The position numbers and the translations under genes were made by a program. From Larkinella soli (GTDB lineage Bacteria; Bacteroidota; Bacteroidia; Cytophagales; Spirosomataceae): a stretch of 64,000 bases of DNA. Of the stretch, positions 42,073 through 48,539 are shown piece by piece (position 1 is the first letter of the stretch; each line of letters opens with the position of its first letter). The stretch lies in assembly GCF_003703975.1 (NCBI RefSeq), contig NZ_QTJY01000011.1, forward strand, positions 124,001-188,000. The letters run 5' to 3'. The notes under the pieces are model-generated. The model ran no database searches. It was not told the DNA's origin and saw only the letters and a program-made list of their open reading frames with translations.

Positions 42073-43605
42073 ATGAAGAAACGATTGCTCATCCTTCTGG
42101 CGGGCTTCTCCCTCACCGCTCCGGTTCTGGGTCAGAAGGCCGCCGGCCCCGAAAAGGCACCCGCCCGCGAAGAAAAACCGGCCGGAAACACCCGGACACT
42201 CAACATTGATTCCCAAGTAGTTACGAAAGGTGAGGTAACCATCAAGGGGCAACGCGTCCCCTACCGCGCCACCGCCGGAACCCTGCCCGTCTGGGATGAG
42301 GAAGGCAAACCCATCGCCGGGGTGTTTTTTACGTATTTCGAACGGTCGGACGTGACCGACCGGGCCGCCCGCCCCCTGCTGATCTCCTTCAACGGCGGCC
42401 CCGGGACGGCTTCGGTCTGGATGATGATCGGCTACACCGGCCCCCGCATCCTGAAGATCGACGACGAGGGCTATCCCATCCAGCCCTACGGCATGCGCGA
42501 CAATCCGCATTCGGTGCTGGATGTGGCCGACATCGTGTTCGTCGATCCGGTCAATACCGGCTTTTCCAGACCCGTCAGCAAAGACGTTCCGACCAATAAA
42601 TTCTTCGGGGTCAACGCCGACATCCGGTACCTGGCCGACTGGATCAACACCTTCGTAAGCCGGTATAACCGCTGGGCCTCCCCGAAATACCTGATCGGCG
42701 AAAGCTACGGAACGGCCCGGGTTTCGGGTCTGGCCCTCGAACTCCAGAACAGCCACTGGATGTACCTGAACGGGGTGATTCTGGTATCGCCGACCGACCT
42801 CGGCATCAGCCGCGAAGGCCCGGCCGACGCGGCCCTGTCCCTGCCCTACTATGCCGCCACCGCATGGTACCACAAGATGCTGCCGTCCGACCTGCAAAAG
42901 AAGGACCTGACCGACATGCTGCCGGAAGTGGAGACGTTTACGATTCAGGAATACCTCCCGGCGCTGGCGATGGGCGGCTCCCTCGGCGACCAGCGCCGGA
43001 AGGAAATCTGCGCGAAGGTGGCCCGGTACTCGGGTCTGTCCGAAAAGTCCGTCATGCAGCAGAATCTGGCCGTTCCGACTTCGTTTTTCTGGAAGGAACT
43101 GCTTCGGGACAAGGGATTTACCGTCGGTCGGCTGGATTCGCGTTACCGGGGTATCGACAACCGGGATGCCGGGACGGCTCCGGATTTCAATGCCGAACTG
43201 ACCTCCTGGCTGCACTCGTTCACCCCGGCCATCAACCAGTTTATGCGGGAAGAACTGAACTACAAAACCGACCTGCGTTATTTCATGTTCGGACCGGTGC
43301 GGCCCTGGGACAGCTCCGGCAACCAGACCGGCGAGAACCTCCGGCAGGCCATGGCCCAGAACCCGTATCTCCACGTGCTGGTGCAGTCGGGGTACTATGA
43401 CGGCGCCTGCGACTATTTCAACGCGAAATACAACCTCTGGCAGATGGATGCCGGCGGCAAGCTGAAAGGCCGGATGGAATGGGAAGGCTACCGGAGCGGC
43501 CACATGATGTATCTCCGCAAGGAAGACCTCGCCACCAGCAACGAACACCTCCGCCAGTTTATCCGAAAAACGCTCCCGAAGCCGGAACAGCCGGCCCGGT
43601 ATTGA
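42073..43605 (+). CDS. S10 family serine carboxypeptidase-like peptidase
   Basis: The 510-residue protein has a signal peptide (MKKRLLILLAGFSLTAPVLGQ) and the S10 fold: LLISFNGGPGTASVWMM (oxyanion/substrate), the nucleophile S211 in YLIGESYGTARVSGLA, Asp in GYYDGACDYFNAKYNLW and His in YRSGHMMYLRKEDL. It would cleave C-terminal residues of peptides in the periplasm. A leading linker (PEKAPAREEKPAGNT) follows the leader. It ends in a strong bidirectional terminator shared with the convergent gene. Confidence 0.92.
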   Translation: MKKRLLILLAGFSLTAPVLGQKAAGPEKAPAREEKPAGNTRTLNIDSQVVTKGEVTIKGQRVPYRATAGTLPVWDEEGKPIAGVFFTYFERSDVTDRAARPLLISFNGGPGTASVWMMIGYTGPRILKIDDEGYPIQPYGMRDNPHSVLDVADIVFVDPVNTGFSRPVSKDVPTNKFFGVNADIRYLADWINTFVSRYNRWASPKYLIGESYGTARVSGLALELQNSHWMYLNGVILVSPTDLGISREGPADAALSLPYYAATAWYHKMLPSDLQKKDLTDMLPEVETFTIQEYLPALAMGGSLGDQRRKEICAKVARYSGLSEKSVMQQNLAVPTSFFWKELLRDKGFTVGRLDSRYRGIDNRDAGTAPDFNAELTSWLHSFTPAINQFMREELNYKTDLRYFMFGPVRPWDSSGNQTGENLRQAMAQNPYLHVLVQSGYYDGACDYFNAKYNLWQMDAGGKLKGRMEWEGYRSGHMMYLRKEDLATSNEHLRQFIRKTLPKPEQPARY

Positions 43606-43611
43606 GCGATT

Positions 43612-43651
43612 AAAAAAGAAAAAGCCGGAGGTTACCGGCTTTTTCTTTTTT
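43612..43651. terminator. Bidirectional terminator
   Basis: A 17-bp perfect stem (43612-43628 with 43635-43651) has an A-rich left base and T-rich right base, so it works for both convergent genes. Its last base overlaps the stop codon of the Gfo/Idh/MocA gene. Confidence 0.92.
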
Positions 43652-45108
43652 CACTTCTTGGTCGTCGCCACCGTTTTCTTGGCGACCACAGTCGATTTCC
43701 CTTTGGAAGCCGGCTTTTTGGTGACCGTGGAGGGCGGGGCGGTTTTGGTCATGGTGACGGGGTCCCAGTAGATCACCTTGTTGTCGAAATAGCTTTCGTT
43801 GGCGGCCAGCACCGGCGCTGCGGCCCGGAAGCCGAAGACCGGGTCCTCGATGGTACCCTGGCTGCCGCTGCGGACGTTGGCGAAAAAGTCGGCGAAATGT
43901 TTGGCGTGGGCGTCGTCGTCTTTCGGCGCTTCGAACTTCACCTCCTTCACCGGCTCGGCGGTGCGGGTTTCGGGCGGGTATTTGGCGTCATACTGCTTCA
44001 CAAATTCCCGTTGTACCTCTTCCGTGAACGTGAAATAGCTGTCGTAGTTGCCGTAACCGGGGGCGATGGGCAGTTTCTTTTTGGTCAGGATCAGGTTGTT
44101 TTCGGAGAATTCGATCTGGCCCTCGTTGCCGATGATCCGGGTGACGTTGCTGATCTTCCCGGCGTTGGCGAAATTGACCCGCAGCACCATCTGGAAGGCT
44201 TCGTGCTTATCGGTTTTCGGGTAATCCATGATGCTCGTCATAATATCGGGCACATCCCGGTTCTCCTTCCAGTAGGCCAGGTTTCCGGATGAAAAAATCC
44301 GGTTGGGGCCGAGGGTTTCGGTGACGAAATGGACTCCCGTAATCAGGTGGACGAACAGATCGCCGGCCACGCCGGTGCCGTAGTCTTTGAAGTTCCGCCA
44401 GCGGAAGAACCGGACGGGGTCGAACGGCCGTTTCGGCGCGTCGCCCAGGAAGCGGTCCCAGTCGACGGTTTCGGGGGAGGCATCCGTTGGAATGGAGTAG
44501 TTCCAGGCCCCGATGGAGTTGAACCGGTCGTTGTTGGATTCGATGTAGTTGATGGCCCCGATTTCACCGGCCTGAACCAGCCGCTTGGCTTCCTGGAATG
44601 CTGCGCTGCTGATGCGCTGGCTGCCCACCTGCATGGTCTTGCTGGATTTCTTCCAGGCGTCAATGACGGCCTTCCCTTCGTTGATGTGCTGCACCATCGG
44701 CTTTTCGCAGTAGACGTGCTTGCCGGCTTTCAGGGCCGCGATGGTGATGTGGTCGTGCCAGTGGTCGGGCGTCACGATCAGGACGGCGTCGACGTCGGGA
44801 CGGGCCAGGATTTCGCGGTAATCGCGGGTGGTGAATAGATCGGGGTTGAAGGCGGTTTTGGCGTGCTGCAACCGGCCGGTATACAGATCGGCCACGGCCA
44901 CCAGTTCCACGTCGGGGTTTCGCAGGGCCGCCATGGTATCGTAGTTGCCCTGAATCCCCATCCCGATGGTGGCGATGCGGATCTTATCGTTGGGGCTGAT
45001 CTTCTTCAGATCTCTGATGATATGGAAGGGTTTGGCAACGCTCTGGGTAGCGACCAGGGCGGAGGCCGCCGAAATTCCCTTGATGAATTTGCGCCGGGAG
45101 GGATTCAT
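43651..45108 (-). CDS. Exported Gfo/Idh/MocA family oxidoreductase with Lys-rich tail
   Basis: From ATG 45106-45108 the protein has 485 residues. A Tat leader is visible (NPSRRKFIKGISAASALVA). The Rossmann domain follows (KIRIATIGMGIQGNYDTMAALRNPDVELVAVADL), with the EKP motif (HVYCEKPMVQHINEGKAV) and the C-terminal alpha/beta domain (DLFVHLITGVHFVTETLG). The last 25-30 residues (SKGKSTVVAKKTVATTKK end) are Lys/Thr/Ala-rich and absent from usual members. NAD-dependent glycosidase or sugar dehydrogenase activity is possible. The upstream 292-base gap holds an inverted repeat. Confidence 0.9.
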   Translation of the reverse strand: MNPSRRKFIKGISAASALVATQSVAKPFHIIRDLKKISPNDKIRIATIGMGIQGNYDTMAALRNPDVELVAVADLYTGRLQHAKTAFNPDLFTTRDYREILARPDVDAVLIVTPDHWHDHITIAALKAGKHVYCEKPMVQHINEGKAVIDAWKKSSKTMQVGSQRISSAAFQEAKRLVQAGEIGAINYIESNNDRFNSIGAWNYSIPTDASPETVDWDRFLGDAPKRPFDPVRFFRWRNFKDYGTGVAGDLFVHLITGVHFVTETLGPNRIFSSGNLAYWKENRDVPDIMTSIMDYPKTDKHEAFQMVLRVNFANAGKISNVTRIIGNEGQIEFSENNLILTKKKLPIAPGYGNYDSYFTFTEEVQREFVKQYDAKYPPETRTAEPVKEVKFEAPKDDDAHAKHFADFFANVRSGSQGTIEDPVFGFRAAAPVLAANESYFDNKVIYWDPVTMTKTAPPSTVTKKPASKGKSTVVAKKTVATTKK

Positions 45109-45194
45109 ATCGATATCGGTTTTTGGGTTCCGTGAAATGGGTAACAATATACAAAGGAATTTCGGTATGTTGTTTCGTCGGATGACAAGCCTCA

Positions 45195-45219
45195 TAGTTA
45201 CATTAAAAAATAGTAACTA
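45195..45219. promoter_or_regulatory. TAGTTAC/GTAACTA inverted repeat
   Basis: TAGTTAC (45195-45201) and GTAACTA (45213-45219) are separated by 11 A/T-rich bases. The half-sites resemble those at the HxlR/NmrA region (GTTACT, AGTAAC). It lies 87 bases from the Gfo/Idh/MocA start and 182 from the DsrE-like gene, so it could act on either. Confidence 0.4.
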
Positions 45220-45400
45220 ATGTGCTGATAATCATAATCTTAATGCTCCTTTCCGCTGGCTCATAAGTTTTACCGGTAAGTAAACCTCCGGCACCGATCC
45301 CCTCCCTCTGTTCGTATATTCCTTACGTTCTGCCACGGGCCGGACGGCCCTTTTCGGTACTCTCTTTTTTAATCCCATTCCCCTTAACGCTGAGCAGGTT

Positions 45401-46084
45401 ATGGAACAGAATGAATTCAGTCAGCCCACCCCCCGCCGGGAGTTTCTGAGCACTCTCACCGGTGGTGCGGCCGCCCTCGGAACCGGCGCCTTTTTCTCTC
45501 CCCAACCGGCCACCGGGGCCGCGCCCGAAAGCCCGGATGCCTGGTTTGAAAATATTCGGGGAAAGCACAAAGTTGTTTTCGATGCCACCCAACCGCACGG
45601 GATGTTTCCGTTCGCCTGGCCGCGCGTTTTTCTGCTGACCAACGCGGCCACCGGAACCCCGGAGAAGGAGAACAGCGTGGTCGTCGTGCTGCGGCATGAC
45701 GCCATTCCGTATGCCTTCGAGGACCGTCTCTGGGCGAAGTATAAATTCGGTGAGGTGTTCAAGGCTGAAGATCCCGACTCCAAAGCGCCGTCCGTCCGGA
45801 ATCCGTTCTGGAAACCCAAACCGGGGGCGTTCAAGGTGCCGGGCTTCGGGGAGGTGGCGCTCGGGATCAACGAGCTTCAGGCCAGCGGGGTCATGTTCTG
45901 CGTCTGCGATGCGGCCATCACGGTCTACAGCGCCGCCGTCGCACAAGGCATGAACCTGAAGGCGGACGACGTCAAAAAAGACTGGATGTCCGGACTGATT
46001 CCGGGCGTTCAGGTGGTTCCGTCCGGGGTCTGGGCGCTCGGCCGGGCCCAGGAAAAAGGCTGCGCCTATATTTTTGCCGGCTGA
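45401..46084 (+). CDS. Tat-exported DsrE/DsrF-like protein
   Basis: The 227-residue protein has a Tat leader (TPRREFLSTLTGGAAALGTGAF). The mature part fits a DsrE-like fold: HKVVFDATQPHGMFPFAWPRVFLL, NSVVVVLRHDAIPYAFED, then GINELQASGVMFCVCDAAI with C167 and C169, and PSGVWALGRAQEKGCAYIFAG with C221. DsrE/TusD-like proteins carry persulfide sulfur on a cysteine. The gene lies 89 bases before the TSUP-TsdA fusion on the same strand. A periplasmic sulfur carrier working with it is a reasonable inference, not shown. Confidence 0.78.
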   Translation: MEQNEFSQPTPRREFLSTLTGGAAALGTGAFFSPQPATGAAPESPDAWFENIRGKHKVVFDATQPHGMFPFAWPRVFLLTNAATGTPEKENSVVVVLRHDAIPYAFEDRLWAKYKFGEVFKAEDPDSKAPSVRNPFWKPKPGAFKVPGFGEVALGINELQASGVMFCVCDAAITVYSAAVAQGMNLKADDVKKDWMSGLIPGVQVVPSGVWALGRAQEKGCAYIFAG

Positions 46085-46173
46085 TTCAGGCACCCTTCCG
46101 GCAGGCTGGTCACTGGTCCAGCCTGCTTCTCTTTGGTGTCATTGCCTTTCCTCTCTGTTCTACTTATTGGATT

Positions 46174-47889
46174 ATGGACATTCTGCAGGTTCTGGGTTTT
46201 CTCAGTTCCCTGCTGATCGGCATCAGCCTGGGACTGATCGGCGGGGGCGGCAGCATCCTGACGCTTCCCGCCCTGGTTTACCTGCTGGGGCTGAACCCGG
46301 TTACCTCCTCGGCCTATTCCCTCTTTGTGGTCGGGACCACCTCGCTGGTCGGCTCCGTTCATTACATCCGGACCGGCCGCGTCAGTTACCGGGTAGCCCT
46401 CTGGTTTTCGGTGCCTTCCTTCACGGCCGCCTTTCTCACCCGGCGGTATCTGGTGGAGGCCATTCCCGACCCCCTCCTCCGGTACGGCAACGGGTGGCTT
46501 TCGCGGGATATGGCCCTGATGGTGTTTTTTGCCCTGGTGATGCTGGGGGCCGCCCTGACGATGATTCAGAGCGGTCGGGAATCCCGGGTTCCGGACAGGG
46601 TCCGGTTCCGGGTCACGCACCTGCCGGTCGTCCTGATCGGGCTGCTGGTCGGGGCCGTGACGGGGCTGACCGGGGTCGGGGGCGGCTTTCTGATCATTCC
46701 GGTCCTGGTTCTCCTGGCCCGGCTGCCGATGAAAACCGCCGTCGGCACCTCCCTGCTCATCATCGCCCTGAAATCCCTGATCGGCTTCCTGGGCGATCTG
46801 CCCGCCACCCGCGTCAACTGGTTCTTTCTGCTTCCCTTTACGGCCACTTCCATCCTGGGAATTCTGGCAGGCACCTACTTTTCCCGCTTCGTTTCCGGCC
46901 AAAGCCTGTCGCGGGCCTTCGGCTGGTTTCTGGCCCTGCTGAGCCTGTTTATCCTGAGTCGGGAGACCCTGATTTCCACGGCCTTCGGGCAGCACCTTCC
47001 GGCGAACCGCCGGCCGGCTCCGGCACCGAAACCGCTCTGGAAAGCGCCGGATCTCCGGGAAGCCGACCTCCTGCCGGATGCCGGTCTGATCCGGTACGGC
47101 CGCGACCTCATCGTGAACACGGCCCGGTACCTGGGGCCATTGGGCACCATCGACCGGCTTTCCAACGGAATGAACTGCCAGAACTGTCACCTGGAAGCCG
47201 GCACCAAAGCCTGGGGCTATAATTTCGGGGCGGTTGCCTCGACCTACCCGAAATACCGGGAACGGTCCGGTACGAAGGAAACCATCGTCAAACGGGTCAG
47301 TGACTGCTTCGAAAGAAGTCTCAACGGCCGTGCGCCCGACAGTACCGGCCGGGAAATGCGTGCCCTCGTAGCCTACATCCGGTTTGTCGGCAGGGAGGTG
47401 CCGAAGGGAGTGAGTCCGGCCGGTGCCGGTGTCCGGGTGCCGCCCTATCTGGACCGGGCCGCCGACCCCGCCCGCGGGCAACGGATCTACCGAAGGAAGT
47501 GCGTTGCCTGCCACGGGCCGGACGGCCGGGGAGTTCCCGGACCGGACGGGGCCGGGTTTACGTTTCCTCCCCTCTGGGGACCGCACAGCTATAATACCGG
47601 TGCCGGGCTTTACCGGCTTTCCCGACTGGCCGGTTACCTCCAATCCAATATGCCGCTGGGAGCTACCTGGAATTCCCCCCAACTCACCTCCGGGGAAGCC
47701 TGGGACCTGGCGGCCTTCATCAATTCCGCTCCCCGACCGTCCAGACCCTTTCCGCAGGACTGGCCCGTCCGGCGCAGCAAGCCGGTCGATCATCCGGTCG
47801 GTCCCTATGCCGATCCCTTCTCCGAACGACAGCACAAATACGGGCCGTTCCAGCCCATCGAGGACTTCCGGAAGAAACAGGAAATCTGA
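46174..47889 (+). CDS. Fusion of TauE/SafE (TSUP) permease with diheme TsdA-type thiosulfate dehydrogenase
   Basis: The 571-residue protein has two parts. Residues about 1-275 are a TSUP/TauE-SafE permease with two internal repeats (SLGLIGGGGSILTLPALVYLLG and TGLTGVGGGFLIIPVLVLLA). Residues about 290-555 are a diheme cytochrome c like TsdA: DAGLIRYGRDLIVNTARYLG, heme site C335-x-x-C338-H339 in NGMNCQNCHLEAGT, C378 in VSDCFERSLNG (the cysteine heme ligand of TsdA), heme site C443-x-x-C446-H447 and M493 in SNMPLG as probable second ligand. TsdA oxidises thiosulfate to tetrathionate or runs the reverse. The fusion would put permease and enzyme in one chain, with the heme domain in the periplasm. 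Confidence 0.88.
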   Translation: MDILQVLGFLSSLLIGISLGLIGGGGSILTLPALVYLLGLNPVTSSAYSLFVVGTTSLVGSVHYIRTGRVSYRVALWFSVPSFTAAFLTRRYLVEAIPDPLLRYGNGWLSRDMALMVFFALVMLGAALTMIQSGRESRVPDRVRFRVTHLPVVLIGLLVGAVTGLTGVGGGFLIIPVLVLLARLPMKTAVGTSLLIIALKSLIGFLGDLPATRVNWFFLLPFTATSILGILAGTYFSRFVSGQSLSRAFGWFLALLSLFILSRETLISTAFGQHLPANRRPAPAPKPLWKAPDLREADLLPDAGLIRYGRDLIVNTARYLGPLGTIDRLSNGMNCQNCHLEAGTKAWGYNFGAVASTYPKYRERSGTKETIVKRVSDCFERSLNGRAPDSTGREMRALVAYIRFVGREVPKGVSPAGAGVRVPPYLDRAADPARGQRIYRRKCVACHGPDGRGVPGPDGAGFTFPPLWGPHSYNTGAGLYRLSRLAGYLQSNMPLGATWNSPQLTSGEAWDLAAFINSAPRPSRPFPQDWPVRRSKPVDHPVGPYADPFSERQHKYGPFQPIEDFRKKQEI

Positions 47890-47992
47890 CCCCGGCCGGT
47901 GACAGGCTCCACCGGCCGCCGGGAGGGCGGTCAGAACAGACCGCCGGAAACCGCCAGATATCGGCCGATACCCACCGGTTATTCATTGTCCG

Positions 47993-48023
47993 TTGTTGTC
48001 GGGCGATCAGCGGCTTACCTTTG
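47993..48023 (+). promoter_or_regulatory. Perfect promoter ahead of a short transcript
   Basis: TTG (47993-47995), a 20-base spacer and TACCTTTG (48016-48023) match the consensus exactly. Transcription should begin near 48029. No long gene starts before the terminator at 48079-48110. Confidence 0.7.
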
Positions 48024-48029
48024 TTCGAG

Positions 48030-48110
48030 GGTCCTGGAAAGGATAATCTTAGTGTGTATTTGTTGTAAACAACCTGACAAACCTCCCGGTCGCTGACGGG
48101 GAGGTTTTTT
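48030..48110 (+). ncRNA. Candidate small RNA or leader-peptide transcript
   Basis: The interval from the predicted start near 48029 to the terminator is about 80 bases. It lies between the fusion gene (ends 47889) and a small membrane protein gene (starts 48202). The only frame of interest is a GTG at 48053 encoding VCICCKQPDKPPGR, which ends inside the terminator hairpin. I do not recognise an RNA family. The exact promoter and terminator are the evidence; size and 5' end are predicted. Confidence 0.4.
48079..48110 (+). terminator. Intrinsic terminator of the short transcript
   Basis: AAACCTCCC (48079-48087) pairs with GGGAGGTTT (48099-48107); an 11-base loop separates them and the T-run extends to 48110. 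Confidence 0.85.
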
Positions 48111-48201
48111 ATGTAGGCCCGAATCCTAATTAAAAGCCGCCCTATTCGTCAAAACCGCCCGGAAAGGGTTGATGGTTGCATACCCAACAACGTTAGGAGT
48201 C

Positions 48202-48519
48202 ATGCTGATCGATCTTGGAGTTATCCTTATTTTCGCGGTGGGCCTGCTGGCAGGACTGCTCATCTACCTGTTCAGGGTTAGAAAAGCCCGGGACCTGAAT
48301 CCGACGGCCGTTTCCCGTTCGCGGGTCGGCCCTTTGAAGTGGCTGACCGTCGTCGTCGGCATCGGTGTTCTCGGCCTGAGCGCCGTCAGCCTGCAGACAT
48401 GCAGCGAGCAAAGAAATAAAACCGCCAAAAACTCGACCGAAAATAATTCGGACGAAAATCCGGGCCGGGGTGAAAACGAAGCCGGCGACCCGCACAACGG
48501 CGGCCGGGAAACGCCCTGA
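48202..48519 (+). CDS. Small membrane protein of unknown function
   Basis: From ATG 48202 the product has 105 residues. Two hydrophobic helices (LGVILIFAVGLLAGLLIYLF and LTVVVGIGVLGLSAVSL) are followed by a polar tail rich in Asn, Glu and Gly. I chose 48202 because AGGAG lies 5 bases upstream; ATG 48172 in frame is an alternative. It is convergent with the cytochrome oxidase gene; an imperfect hairpin (48502-48510 with 48523-48531) overlaps its stop codon. No family is recognised. Confidence 0.55.
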   Translation: MLIDLGVILIFAVGLLAGLLIYLFRVRKARDLNPTAVSRSRVGPLKWLTVVVGIGVLGLSAVSLQTCSEQRNKTAKNSTENNSDENPGRGENEAGDPHNGGRETP

Positions 48520-48539
48520 CGATTCCCGGCCCGCTGCCC

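Noticed and set aside
46066-47835. 589-codon minus-strand frame antisense to the TSUP-TsdA fusion, and a similar 635-codon plus-strand frame (48543-50450) antisense to the oxidase gene
   Set aside because: Both are rich in Arg, Gly, Pro and Gln with no domain, as expected from reading the opposite strand of GC-rich genes.
47899-48096. 65-codon plus-strand frame crossing the promoter at 47993-48023
   Set aside because: Its start lies upstream of a perfect promoter and its sequence is Arg/Gly-rich without pattern; only the last 14 codons fall in the predicted transcript.
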